From Stenopsyche tienmushanensis (Eukaryota > Arthropoda > Insecta > Trichoptera > Stenopsychidae), in NCBI GenBank assembly GCA_008973525.1, contig WACJ01000008.1, positions 620,001-684,000 of the forward strand: a stretch of 64,000 bases of DNA, written 5' to 3'. This document shows, piece after piece, positions 22,143 through 34,290 of the stretch (position 1 is its first letter; each line of letters opens with the position of its first letter). The translations under genes were made by a program, and so were the position numbers. A model generated the notes under the pieces. It ran no database searches, was not told the DNA's origin, and worked only from the letters and a program-made list of their open reading frames with translations.

Positions 22143-23755
22143 TATTTTTTATTTTTTTATTATTATTATTTTTATTAACGAGTTAATGGCCGTCATGGCT
22201 TATCGTTAACTATCAATGGCAGTCACCGGTGGGTGTCACGGCATATGTATGTATACCACATGATGTCCTGCGGGATCATTTACGGGCTTTGAGCGTTTCT
22301 TGGTCAGGGTCACAACACATAATGATTTTTAATTTTTATGTTAATAAAATTGATTATTTATTTAGGGTCGTCTCAATTTACTAATGATACAAATAAGAAC
22401 AATTTTTTTACAAAGCTTAGTTAAGTGATTGATTGCTTTTATTGGTATTAAAAGTGAAACTACACAAATGGATATCGTCTATTTCAAAGGATGAGAATGT
22501 CTATAGAATATGATGAGATAAACGAAATACATAATATTATCAGCTAAAATTTAGGTTTATTATCTATGCATTGGTTCAACGGATTACCCACAAGAAAGTC
22601 AGTTTTTCCGATTATCGGTCCAGTTTCGGCTCTAAGCCCTGCTAAATACACTTAAAACCTATCTTAAACCATCGAAATTTGATGGTAAATTATGCTAATT
22701 TCTAAAAAAAAAATAGCTTATTAATATGTATTAAATATATTTTTTTTCTCTATCACCAGGCTAAGCAATATACATAAACGCATACGCGATAACAAACACG
22801 TGAGAATGTCAAATACCATTCTGACTGAATAATAAATTAGAAATACCAGTACTATCAGATGAAATAACTATTCGTGTCTAATAATACATTTTCAAAAATA
22901 CGCTCTTATCAATATAACTGTACACGTATGTGCTGAATAATATGATGATCATCAATCCTCACTAATTGTGTGCGAATATGGTTTTGTAGACTGCTTCGTT
23001 ATTTACCTGAAAGCAATAGAAAAAAAACATATCATTAGTTTATAAATCAAATATGCATTGTTCAGTTTATTTTACATATCCTTCTAACTGTATGATATCA
23101 ATCGTCACACCATGGTAATGCCCAAAAGAGATTTTCTTGGGGATACAACATCTTTACATGGTAATGGTATGCTTAAATTGGATTATGGCACTTTGAATTA
23201 ATTACAAATTTATTTACAACATCAGCATATCATTTTCAGGAGCTCGAATCTCTACAAATCCGAGAACATCAATAATTTCGCTCTACAAAACAAGGCCATC
23301 ACTCTAATTTGCAATTTGTACAAACCATCATGTGCATAAGTTAAAACCTCCATTCGACGATATGCACAACAGCCGTGACTTCTAATTCATGCAACATATC
23401 CACGTACGATCGATATTGACGACAATCAAACAAATTAACAATAGAGCATTATTCTTTGGAGGCTTGGACGATATCTACTCGGTCTAGGAACTAGGTAATA
23501 TTAATGAGCATCTTAAGATAACTACGTGAATTTAATATATTAAGTTTGAATAATCGTTGCTTGAATCTGGCTTGATATTGAGTGGAATTAGAAAAATATC
23601 AATAAACGAGATTGGATGATAGCAACAAGAAATTGGTTTAAGATTATAATGGAATATATTTAAGAAATGGTTTACGGATGCGATTAAATTTGAATTGTAG
23701 ATGTTATTTCAGATGAGGAATTATATAAACTGGGTTAAGATACGTCTTAGAAATA
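22143..23755. other. Unrecognised AT-rich stretch, about 1.6 kb
   Basis: No open frame above 60 codons and no recognised repeat. Starts with a T-rich, TTATTATTATT-type simple sequence. Confidence 0.4.
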
Positions 23756-24810
23756 CAGAGCCATAACGAGGGTATGAAGCACCCGTGGCAAGTGTCTAAC
23801 TTGCACCCCCTCCCCCTGGAAATCCATTTAAAAAGTTTTAAAAAACAACAACCGACTAAATATTAGATGAATATCGACTGTAAGTCCGTGAGCAAACAGA
23901 CATGGTAAGCCTTTAAAAAATGCTGTAAATCGCATATTGACTGAAAATTTGTACATGAGAAAGCTGGGCGCAAGATGGGTGCCGCGTTTGCTCAAAATGG
24001 AACAAAAACAGCGTCGTGATTAGATAATGCAATAGCAGGTACTCGGATAGTTTTAGGTGCTTATGAATCCCGGGATTAGTAAACGTAATTTTGAAAAATT
24101 CAGGATTGAAATTTTTATCGTACACAACACGATGAAGGCTACTAAATCGAGACATTTCCGGCAATCGAGGCAGTAACTGTCTATATATATAAAGTACATA
24201 TATGTTTAACAAATTGGTATATTAACGTTTCCCTACCGGTGATGTATTTACTACACCTCGACTCTAATGCTGGGAATATCGATATGAAACATAATAGATG
24301 TATGGATCACATTGATGGTATTATACGAAAATGGGGGCTCACGAGGTCATCAACTCGAACTAGAATTTAAATATCTGATGACGATACCTCCAACGAGTGT
24401 ATTTTCAGCAGCAAGTTACCTTGCTACCAAAATCAGATCCAGACTAAATGACGAAACACTCGATGCTTTAATGTTATTTCGGGTGTATTTTCAAAATAAT
24501 ATTTGAGCTTTTAAGTGTTTTGTTTAATGTTTTGTTTATATATTTTTGAATTGTATTTTTATCTTTTCTTAAATTAATAAAATTCATTCGCCTTCAAACT
24601 ATTTTTTATATTAAACAAATGGACTTGGGCATCTGAGCTTACGTGATCGTATAGATCATAGAAAATGCCGTAAAAAAGCCTTAAAAGCCGACAGAGTGGC
24701 CACAAGGTCTGCGTGTTTAATCGGTCCGCTTTTCGGACCGCTGATCAGGCTCAATCAGGTCGGTATTCTGCGTTTTGCGCCTATTTTGTCACTCCCTTGT
24801 TAAGGCTCTG
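23756..24810 (+). mobile_element. hAT-B copy 3, split by hAT-A copy 7
   Basis: Left end CAGAGCCATAACGAGGG with GAAGCACCCGTGGCAAG; right end, in reverse, CAGAGCCTTAACAAGGGAG. The left half carries the mariner block (ACATGAGAAAGCTGGGCGCA, with frame damage) up to about 24026; the right half resumes at GTGATCGTATAGATCATAGA (24643) and continues through CGGTCCGCTTTTCGGACC. The gap holds a hAT-A copy. No clear 8-bp duplication at the outer ends. Confidence 0.8.
24027..24640 (+). mobile_element. hAT-A copy 7, keeps the transposase C-terminus and a 3' tail
   Basis: Begins with decayed CCCGGG-type sequence (TTTTAGGTGCTTATGAATCC), then the internal blocks with a deletion near 24300. The open frame 24312-24506 reads LYENGGSRGHQLELEFKYL, MTIPPTSVFSAAS, LATKIRSRLNDETLDAL, MLFRVYFQNN and stops: the complete end of a hAT dimerisation domain, minus eight residues (EAERA region). 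After the stop comes an AT-rich tail with AATAAA at about 24583, plausibly the original 3' untranslated region. Nested in hAT-B copy 3. Confidence 0.8.
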
Positions 24811-26854
24811 AGATTCCATATGTTTAAAAGTTTATTCAAATTCCGATATGATATTATGCCGATGAAAAAAAGATCAAACAATAACAGAATATGCAAAAGA
24901 ATACGCTTAATTAATATTTTCCACCAATGATCTTTTGCCTTTTTTTTTTTTTTTTTTGAGAAGTGCTACGCAAATACGCCGCGCCGTTTCTATTATGTGT
25001 GTGTCTAATACCTAGCGTAAATCGACCACTAGACCAGTAGCTTGCCTATTTTATTATATATTACACAACGCGCAGATTTATCTTTTAGATATAGATCATT
25101 TTTATTCATGTCTGCAATTTCCTAATGGAAATTGTTTTAATTGCGCATTATCGCCATGGTGTTTTTTGCACATTTCAATATTAGAATATCATAAAAAATC
25201 TTCGACCACATTAGTGCGAAGGTCGAATATGATATTTTGATACGCACGTGTGGTCGATCGATTACGGAAAAAATTTGCATGTGATCTTTTCTAAAGGCGT
25301 CGATAGATTGTTTCTTTTGTCCTGTTGCCTTTCCCGTGAATTAACACTTTATCGACCGTGTGCACATGTGTTTTAGTCCGAGGTTGAAGCAAGTCATAAG
25401 GTATGATTGTCACTAATTATACACTAAATCGACGTCGCAAAAAATGACCACGACGCCAAATGGTTACTTATTATAGTAATGCGTTTTATAGTGTCTTGTG
25501 TAATTGTGCGCGACTAATTTGAGTGGCTGAATTGCGATTTTGACGCGGATTAAACGTGCCTTTGAAAATTCCGCTGATGTTTTGAAACTTGATTCGGTTC
25601 TTGAGCGGTGATGATTTTGCCTGGTGAACATTCGTGGATATGACCGACAAAATCATTCAGTTTTATTTTTTACAAGCGGAAATTACGAGCACTTTTGGTC
25701 GGTCTCTCGTTCCTCTTTGGAATCCGATTGTAAGTACTATCGACTCGATCAATTTTTAATGGATGGATTACTTAATGTAGATCTTACTTAATCGCCTCCA
25801 TGTTTTACTATTCCATACATGCATAAGCTTCCCTAATATGGTTATTCAATTATAGAGCCTATTACGCAAATGTAAAAATGATGTACATTGTATTTACTGT
25901 TGAATTCTTATGTCGATCAGTAAATTCAATGCAATTTATTTTTATTGTGCAATCGCCAAATGAAACCATATCATGTATTGTTCCTTGATCATTTTGAACG
26001 GTTGGGCATTCAAAGCTCCAAATTTATATTGAGAATAATCTGCCAAAGCGATTCGAAAGAATTTATTCTGAGGTTATCGATGATGGATTCCAAGATGTGC
26101 GTTTATATGCAAACGCACTCGTTCACTTGACTGCACTTTCACTTTGCTGATTGTGAGTCCGGTGCACGTCTGGTGAACGTGTATGACTATTACCACACCA
26201 GTTAGACTATCGCAAGTGGTTAGGACTTCGCTGAACGACCACTTTAGAAATCATTCGATTGTCATTTTATGGCCATTCAGACGAGTTGTGTAAATGGTTT
26301 TGAAATACAAAAATTTGGCACTGGAACGATTTCCACCATCCCTTTACTCCATAATTTTGCGAAACAACAGCGTTTTTCTTTTAATTAATCGCCATATCGG
26401 ATATTGGGCAAACAGAGATAGCTCTGTAAACGTAATCGGAAAATCACACTGATATTGGTGTATTCTGATGACGATAGCATTGTAGCGAAATTCGAATCGA
26501 AATCGAAGGTTATCATCGATTTAGTGATAAAAATCAGAAAGTCCAATCGTTTACGGTATTAAAAACCAGATTGATTAAACCTAACTGATGAATAGCCACG
26601 ATAATTTTTTTTGTAAATCTAAAATGGCAAAAACAGCCAAATCTAATATCGCAATTAGTACATCTATTATTTAACTATAAAATAAAGACTTTTAAATGAG
26701 AAAAAATGCTAAAAAAATTAAATATTTCCATCAAAACTTTGCATTATACCATTAGACGACACAGGAAGACTTAGACTTTGAAGGAGAGAAAAAGACCGGA
26801 CCGTCCAAAATTTAGTGCGGATGCCGAAGATAATTTAATTTTATATTCGCCCAA
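24811..26854. other. Unrecognised stretch, about 2 kb
   Basis: Contains an 18-base poly-T run at about 24940-24957. An open frame at 25945-26130 (+) has no recognisable motif. No repeat family recognised. Sequence looks unique within the window. Confidence 0.35.
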
Positions 26855-28014
26855 AATAAATCATCGTCTGTTACCTTTCTCCATCTCTTCGGAAGCCTCA
26901 TAATGCCTTCTTGCCCAAAATTTCGCAGGTTTCATGGTAAAATATTGATCAAGGTGGATGATGAGCAGGGTCGTAACAAGGGCGTGGCAAAGCAGGCGCC
27001 CGCCACGGGCGCAACTGGGCTTGGGGCGCAAAATGCAGAATACCGACCCGGTCGAGCGTCGCACATGTTTTTTTGTTTTACTCAACCATTCTACTTTATA
27101 TGAACCAATACTGATTGACTCTGTCCGTTTTTATACTATATAATATAGTCGCTCATTCGTCATATCAGCGGTCCGAATAGCGGACCGATTGAGCATACAC
27201 ACCTTATGGTCACTCCGTCCTCTTTTAGGGCCTTTTGTGGCATTTTCTATGATCTGTAACATCACGGAAGCACCGTAGCTTCTAGACACTTTCTACCGTA
27301 GTATTTTTTTTTACAACAGTAACCGCCATATATACGTTAGGTCGGGTATTTTTGGGAGTATCTTTGTATATTATTTTTTAAAACATATATTTTAATAGTA
27401 TTTAATAAATTGCATTTATAATAGTATTAGTTAACTTAAAAAAAATGGATTTCTGGGGGAGGGGGGGCGTTAAGTTAGATACTTGCCACGGGCGCTTCAT
27501 ACCCTAGTTACGGCTCTGATGATGAGGATGAGGTAAAACATCCCAGTCAAATCATAATAATTTATTTCTGATGAGCCAAGACACATGAGGCCTAGAGTTA
27601 TCCTGATGAAAGACAACGCCTCATCTGTTCGCTAATTCTGGCCGTTTTCTGGCAATTGCATCCTTTAGATTGTCTAGTTGGAAACAATATTTTGTTAAAT
27701 TGATCGTTTTACCTTTCTGAAGTAGCTCATAATAAACTACCCCCTTTCAGTCCCATCAAAAGCATAGCAAAACTTTTTTTGGATGTAGCCCAGGTTTAGC
27801 TACAGTTAAAGCTTCTGTACCCTTGGTCCAAGACCGTTTACGTTGGATATTCTCATAGAGTATCCAACTTTCATCTCCAGTGACAAGTCTCTTCAAAAAA
27901 GGTTGGCTATTATGTCTTTGGAGAAGAAGATCGCATGTTGAAATATGCTGAAGTTTATTTGAGACATGATTAGATCTGTGTTCATTTGCGAAAGAAACTT
28001 ATGGGACAACCTAA
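26855..28014 (-). pseudogene. Mar-K copy 2: mariner transposase pseudogene, split by hAT-B copy 4
   Basis: Minus-strand element starting at 28014 with TTAGGTTGTCCCATAAGTTT. The helix-turn-helix region is deleted. Then come CDLLLQRHNSQPFLKR, LVTGDESWILYEN (first catalytic Asp), LHPKKVLLCF-stop-WD, VVYYELLQKGKTI, FHQDNSRPHVSW (second catalytic Asp) and WDVLPHPHH. There the text jumps to HLDQYFTMKPAKFW and, one frame over, GIMRLPKRWRKV, the usual C-terminus; the third catalytic motif (SPDLAPSD type) is deleted. hAT-B copy 4 sits in the deletion joint. Two stops and deletions make it inactive. Confidence 0.85.
26966..27518 (-). mobile_element. hAT-B copy 4, perfect 8-bp target duplication
   Basis: Left end CAGGGTCGTAACAAGGGCG with GCGCCCGCCACGGGCGCAA; right end, in reverse, CAGAGCCGTAACTAGGGTA with GAAGCGCCCGTGGCAAG. 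ATGATGAG is repeated exactly at 26958-26965 and 27519-27526, the 8-bp duplication expected of hAT. Compared with copies 1-3 this copy lacks the mariner helix-turn-helix block. It interrupts the mariner pseudogene at 26.85-28.01 kb. Confidence 0.92.
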
Positions 28015-28829
28015 TATTTTTTTACGATTCATCCCTTTCCAAAAACAAAAATTCCAACCTAAATATATCAGTATATACAATGAAAATGAAAATCGTTACA
28101 AGAAAATCGTTGTTTCCAAACTTATTGTCGTCAGTGTTCATAAAAGCGCGCATGCGCACAGCTACTCTACAAAATGACCACCACATTTACGAAATACGCC
28201 TAAATTGGCTTTTATTGAGGAAATCTCGAGGATATTTTAGTGTGCAAAGCAACAATATAATAAATAATGACGACAATAAAACTCTGACTGGTACCATGAG
28301 GTTGTAACCATGCGAAAATTCAAATTCCAAAGAGATGCTAAGGCTACGCGATTCCTAAATCAATTTAATTCGAAGATCATTCTCATTATGAATACTGTTA
28401 AGATATTTCAATTGGCGTCATTTAATGTCTCCCATTGACTTGTCATCCTACATAAACTGGTTCGGCGAGTCATCGTAAGCTGAAATGTATAGATTTGTCA
28501 AGCGTCTGAATAATTTCGAGGCAAAATTTTTGCATAAAACGGATTCAATTCCATTGTCGAGCGTCAATTTAATAGAATAAATCGCCTCATAAAGGAATGC
28601 TTATATAAATACCTACTCAAATATAATTTCAATTTAATTGTCATCCATTTCAATACAAAAAATATCAAATCAAGCATAGATTGAAACAATGACATTCTTC
28701 CAAAGCTATTTCTCTCGGAAACTCCATATTTGCATTTTGTTCAGATTGATGGTATCAAATGATCTTATCAAAATTTGATATCTTTATGTATTATATGAAT
28801 ATGCATGCTGTGAATGATTAGCAAATTTA
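28015..28829. other. Unrecognised AT-rich stretch
   Basis: Overlapping open frames at 27966-28307 start in the mariner end and have no recognisable motif. Nothing else recognised. Confidence 0.35.
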
Positions 28830-29115
28830 TGATCCGTAAGGATTTTCGTTTTTTAAACGAACGATTTGTTGGATATAACCTCTCTCCGCTTATATGTTAA
28901 CATTTTAATGCCTTTCTCATAAAACATCACGTAATTTTTCCCATAAAAAAAATGCTGCATATTTCTAAAATGATTGAAATCTGACGGAGCGACGTCTGGA
29001 GAATAAGAAGGATGTCGAATTGTCTTTCATCCAAGGCTGTTTTTTTATCCCGCGTTATTTTCGCCGTATGAACATTATCATGCTGTAAAAGAGAGGGTTG
29101 TTTTGCTACCTAATC
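28830..29115 (-). pseudogene. Mariner transposase C-terminal fragment
   Basis: Minus strand from 29115: SLLQHDNVHTAKITRDK (second catalytic Asp region), then after a frameshift RHPSYSPDVAPSDFNHFRN (third catalytic Asp in the SPDVAPSD motif), MQHFF, a further frameshift, and FYEKGIKMLTYKRREV, matching the mariner C-terminus. Only the last third of the gene is present, with at least two frameshifts. No terminal repeats recognised. It differs from Mar-K, Mar-P and Mar-Q, so it is a further lineage or a distant copy. Confidence 0.75.
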
Positions 29116-30428
29116 CCTTGATAGCCATTGATTTTTGCGTCCATAATTAGAGTAAAAAATTCATTTCTTATCTCTGGTTATTAAGTTGCCTAAAAACGGC
29201 GTTTTTAGAAATTGTTCGCATGCGTTAGAGTAATAATTTCGAATAAATTATTCACTCGGCAAAAATCGATCCATTGTAAATTGGGTTGTTAAATTTGAAT
29301 TTTAAAAATCACAATTTATTCTTTATGAGCATAGTCAACAAAAGAGCATAAAACACGACTTGAAAGTGCAGGGCTCTCATTATATGTTGAAGATTATGGC
29401 GAATTTTCCATAGTATATATTCAATATTTAACTTGATTCGGCAATATATGATTGATTGAATGCTTAAATAACAATACCAAATCTTTGAAAATAATTATAT
29501 TGATGAAATACCGTACGATAAGTTACATCAACTCATTTGCATAATATTTTCATAAAGTGGTATTCAATTCGCTATGATCACATAATCGAATAATTCTCCA
29601 CTTTCAAACAGCCGATGGTGTTCTTGAAGATTTTCAATAAAAAAAAGTACTTGCCAACATCTATTAAATACTCAATTAAAATTAAATTTGTTCACATTCG
29701 TTGATGTCTTTTCATATGAGCTTAAAAAAAAAAAAAAACGAGCTCTAATTCTTTTAAACCCACTTACCTTGACTTCGATGTGTTGCTGCTATTTTTCTCA
29801 GTTACAATAGTCAATGGCATGGAGAAAATAATTCATGAATTTTTCTCGAATGCCTCACATCGTCACGATGATAAATATTACGTGGAACGAAACCAGATCA
29901 TGATCATGATTATAGTGATCGAGTATATTTAAATATGATGTGCAATCAAATCAATTATGATCATCATTCATAAATAATTGTCATACTGGTTACACACAGC
30001 TCGAAATTCACTCCGTCATTTGTATCAATAGAATTACAACGACGTTGCTATTATTTAATTAAAACTACAAACAATTAGTCGAGAAAAACAATCACCATCA
30101 TGCGCATGATTGTGTTAGATCGTCGATAAAAAATCTGCTAAAGATTCTCGTTTTTTAAAATTTTAAATAAATATTAAATGGCGTCATATAAAAAGTGCTA
30201 TTGCGCAATATGCAGTGAAAATTTGAAGAGTCCTCAACGACGTCTGTACGCAATCACCATTAAATATTTCGCATTTATATGAACGGATCAAGGTGATGAA
30301 TTTTAATAATTGTGCATTTATGATTCAAATATAATATTTGTCATTGTAGTCATGCTCTTTTCTCCAATTGACTAATCGAAAATGTCAAAAATAAAATTTT
30401 AACATATGCAATTTCGTTCATAGGATAT
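29116..30428. other. Unrecognised AT-rich stretch, about 1.3 kb
   Basis: Poly-A run of 15 near 29727-29741 flanked by GAGCTT and CGAGCTC. No repeat family recognised. Confidence 0.35.
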
Positions 30429-31339
30429 TTGATTTTTTACAAATATCCAAGCGTTTTTATCGACATCGGCTGTCCCTGGTCGACAGTAAAAGACCATCTG
30501 AAAAGACTCGGGAAAAAACATAGACAGGGAATTTGGGTACCGTACGATTTGTCATCAGCGGTCTTAGAACAACGGATAATCATTTGTTCATCGCTATTGT
30601 CCAGGTATGAAACCGATCCATCTTTAAAAAGGATCGTTACTGGGGATGAGATGTGGGTCCTCTACAACAGTTCGAGAAGGAAAAACAGTGGCTTTCTTGA
30701 AATCGAGTGCCTTTTTCTAACCCTCGACCGTCATTATCCTTGAAAAAGGTCCTCCTTTGTGTTTGGTGGGATTTTTTGGCGCAATTCACTATGAATTATT
30801 AAAACCTAGCCAAACTGTCACAGCAGAGCACTGTGCACAATTAGATAGGTTAAAAGCAGAAATGCTCAAATAGCGATCAGTGCTAGTTAATAACCAAAGA
30901 AGAATATTACAGCATGATAATGCAAGACCAAACGCAGCAAAGATTACGCAGAAAAAAATAAGGGAGCTAGATTTGGAAGTGCTACAACGTTCACCATATT
31001 CTCCTGAAATTGCACCTTCAGACTATCATCTTTTCAAGTCATTAGAACATTCGCTTCGCGATAAAAAATTCACTTATGCGGAACAAGTGAAAAATCATAT
31101 GGATTCTTACTTTAGTGGAAAACTGGCCGAATTTTACAAAAGAGGCATTAAAAAGCTACCTAATCTGTGTAGGGCAATTATAAATAACATTGGAAAATAT
31201 TTAATTGAGTAGTATTGTACAGATTTTATTAAAAAAAAATGTTTCTCCAAATAAAAATAAAAAAAATGACATTTCTTTCCGCTTTACCTAATATTCACAC
31301 AATTAACCGATAATTAAACATTTGACGGGACAACCCGAA
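30429..31339 (+). pseudogene. Mar-P: mariner transposase pseudogene with intact C-terminal third
   Basis: Starts inside the second helix-turn-helix (CPWSTVKDHLKRLGKKHRQG, then IWVPYDLS), continues SLKRIVTGDEMWVLY (first catalytic Asp), shifts frame, then YELLKPSQTVTAEHCAQL, a stop before the final exon-like frame at 30880-31212: LQHDNARPNAAKITQKKI (second Asp), SPYSPEIAPSDYHLFKSLE (third Asp, DD34D spacing typical of mariner), to the natural end IGKYLIE and stop. The right terminal repeat is probably GGGACAACCCGAA near 31325-31338. The first helix-turn-helix and left end are missing. Three breaks make it inactive. Confidence 0.85.
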
Positions 31340-32131
31340 TGTGTTAACGTTGGCTGTTAGATAAAGCACTTATATAATTTTTATCGGCGATTAACGAACC
31401 CATTTATCGGCGGAAAGTGTCAAAAAATCATCGTTGATTAAGGAGCACATTGACTGTTCGTGTAATTTAAATAGCATTCTCTTAACTGGCAGATAATAAA
31501 ATCGAAAGGTTATCATCGATGGCGAAAAAAATTTTGCAAGTGTAAATAATAGATAATCTCGTTTAGTCATATCGCTATAAATACCATTATATCATCTACC
31601 ATTTAAGAATCATATCACCTTCATAGGATGAATGCGGCGTCTGGATGAATTTCAAAGGACGAATCTGCTATGTTGTCACACACAAGATGACAGTAAATCT
31701 TCATTTGGGATAAAAGAACACGATGCACAATGCATTGCATGAAGATTTGTTCCATAAATGCATACGTTTAACCTCATAATTAATAAAGATTTTATCTAAA
31801 TACTGCTAATCAGATAAGAAACTCGAGACAGCCGTGTAATGATTTATAATTAGATGGCATTATTGTGTCTGAGATTGCTAAGAGTGTCATTAATCGAGAG
31901 AGAAATAAAAATCATTAGGCATATTTACAATATAATGATCGTTTTAAGACTATCGATGGAAATAGATAATAGATCTAGCCGTTCAAAGGTTGACATTATT
32001 TAAGCTAACTACTAGAAAAAAATTATTTAATATAGATTAACTTAAATTATTAATAAATTTCAGTTATTTAAGTCAATAAGTAGTAAAAAAAAGTATTAAA
32101 TATAGAATGTTAATATTTAGGGTGTTAATTT
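31340..32131. other. Unrecognised AT-rich stretch
   Basis: No open frame over 60 codons, no repeat recognised. Confidence 0.35.
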
Positions 32132-32567
32132 GGCGATCTTTATTGAACATAAAAATATTTTTTAAAGTTTGACAAAAGTATGGTAGTGGGTGCGTGAGCA
32201 ATGACATTCTTCACTATGGAAGTCCTAAGTCTTGAACAAGTGATTTGCAGCAAATAAATTAAACATATTTTTATGTTATATAATATTGTGTATAGCTTTG
32301 ACTACAATTAAGAAGAAATATTGAAAAATAAAAAAATAGTGAGCTATCGAAAAAAAGTTTGTGTTTTTACCAATATTTTTTGTAGTTTTTTGTTGATTAA
32401 ATAAAAACTTTTGAATATTTTTGCATAATTGTAGTCTATACGACGAAAACGTTTATTATACACATGCTTGCGAAGTTTCATGAAGAATGCTCATCTAGGG
32501 CGTATGGGAGCAATTCCATAAGCTTGGAATTATTTTTTTTGAAACAACAACATAAAAACGTCCCTTA
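32132..32567 (+). repeat. Rep-C copy 2
   Basis: Aligns by eye along its length to 7337-7901 (TTGAACATAAAAAT, TTCACTATGGAAGTCCTAAG, GTAGTCTATACGACGAAAAC, ACGTCCCTTAA). It lacks about 110 bp that copy 1 has between the GAGCTTG block and the 3' end, including the CGCGTTTAAAG core. The shared end at ACGTCCCTTAA in both copies suggests a true element boundary. Confidence 0.75.
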
Positions 32568-33499
32568 AGACGAGAAAGACCCTATCCAAATATTATCATT
32601 GGTTTGGGATCTTATATCATCCATTACGAAATAAAAATGATAATACTGTCAATTATGTAGACACAAAACAGAGAAAAGGCAGAAAGTTACAAAAAAATAT
32701 GGATTTATTTGGTGTTAATAAATATTTTTCAAGTGAAAGAAACATTACGATTATTTTTGGGTTCTTCAATATATTCATAATTTTCTCTGTAAAAGACAAA
32801 TAAGATGCAATAATAATGCACATTTTCGACGTCATTTGGTTGCTTTTAAATTATCCCAATATTACAAATAAGAAATTGTAACCACTTTTACAAATGAAAC
32901 ATAAATTCGTATTGATATGTTGAAGTTAACAACGTTGAAAAATTTCATTACTTTATTGAAGATATGTAAGATTTACAGTTGAAATACATAAAAATATTTT
33001 TTACATATTCAAGTACTATACAATTAGCTTCTAGTCGATAAAAGTTATAGAAAAGACCTAAGGATTATCATCAATTATTTTTTCTTCTTAAGGTATTATT
33101 AAGAGCAATTTGTATGTGTATACAAACAAGATGATGATTGCACTTATTCTTAAATAAAATAATAAGACTCAATCCATTGTGTGGTTATTGATCATATTGA
33201 TTGTGTTATTCAATATGTTTTAATTAAAAGCAGTGGCAATAAATTGATTTGTGATGATATATGATCGAGGAAGTTAAAACAGTTGGGTGACAAAAACTGC
33301 AATATTATCAATGCATCATCATCATTATGGTGCAGACATATACAAAGTAGTTTTCCTCGAAAGGCAATGAAAAACTATTCAAAGCGACCTTGTTGATTTT
33401 ACTGAAAAGTACGAAGATTCCAATCCCCCATTTCCCCACAAGAGCGTGACGGGTTGGGGTGAAGTTCTACGTGACACTAATTAAGGGTATCTATCCATT
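32568..33499. other. Unrecognised AT-rich stretch
   Basis: No element recognised. Confidence 0.35.
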
Positions 33500-33790
33500 C
33501 ACGCAAATTTAAGATTGGTTGATATCCTTTTTCAGGTTGATCTTCCCAGTTTGGTGATTTTAAAGCGATATAAAAGGCAATTGAAGATGATTCTGTTATT
33601 ATTGCGAAGTGAAACTCTTCGTTTATCCCTATTTAAGACCGTCTGCTTGTTCTATTTGTGCTTGTTCTGTTCCTTAATCTTTCTGGCTTTGAATCGGCCT
33701 ATATATGATTGGGTAGTATCAACTATGTAAGAGATAATGACTGATAAGCAAACCGAAGAGTGTGAAAGTTGTAACGGATTAACTGAATTA
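33500..33790 (-). repeat. LINE-FG copy 1 (coding-like block)
   Basis: Minus-strand frame INEEFHFAIITESSSIAF then YIALKSPNWEDQPE, matched at the protein level at 46.7 kb and 51.0 kb. DNA blocks CAGGTTGATCTTCCCAGTTT and GTCTGCTTGTTCTA are shared too. At 51 kb the same block lies directly upstream of a LINE-like 3' end, which is the reason for the family name. Function of the encoded segment is unknown. Confidence 0.6.
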
Positions 33791-34195
33791 GTATGTCCCA
33801 AAAGAATGGGTTTACTTAGGAGGATTTACTTCTTACAAGTAAGTAACCAGGCAGCATTTTGCATATTTTTTTATACATGTGCTAGTACAAAGTGTTTTGG
33901 TCGAAGTTTGTGAAGTAATAATTGATGATTTATTTATAAACCTAGTGGGAAACATATGGATTGTTCAGATGAATATAAAGGAGAACCTGATTCAGATTTT
34001 GATCTTGAAGGTCGTGGAAAAGAGATATTATTATCAGATATTTTCTGAGATAGTCCCGCGATTAATTTAAAGGTACCAAATATTCGAATATTTTACATGT
34101 ATACGAAAGCAATTCAAATATGACCCGGAATTATACCGTACGAATTTATTAGTGATATTTAAAAGTACAAATATGGTGTCATATTTTTCTATATA
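33791..34195. other. Unrecognised spacer with an acidic short frame
   Basis: Around 33955-34050 the plus strand reads MDCSDEYKGEPDSDFDLEG before a stop, an acidic segment like the leader of some transposases, but no following domain is present. Confidence 0.25.
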
Positions 34196-34290
34196 GTTCC
34201 CTTCATTGAAGCAATATTTATTCTATCGGATACGAAGCTTTTTGATCCCGTCATTGAAGAAAGAAAACGAAAAGTAGCATCCAATGTTGC
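34196..34290. repeat. Short repeat H copy 1
   Basis: TTCATTGAAGCAATATTTATTC then GGATACGAAGCTTTTTGATC and CGTCATTGAAGAAAGAAAAC recur at 36330-36410 with scattered changes. Family unknown. Confidence 0.5.

Noticed and set aside
24940..24957. Poly-T run as the tail of a minus-strand retrocopy
   Set aside because: No coding sequence or target duplication next to it; a simple homopolymer is sufficient.
26903..27143. Plus-strand open frames of 61-66 codons
   Set aside because: They span the joint between mariner and the GC-rich end of hAT-B copy 4.
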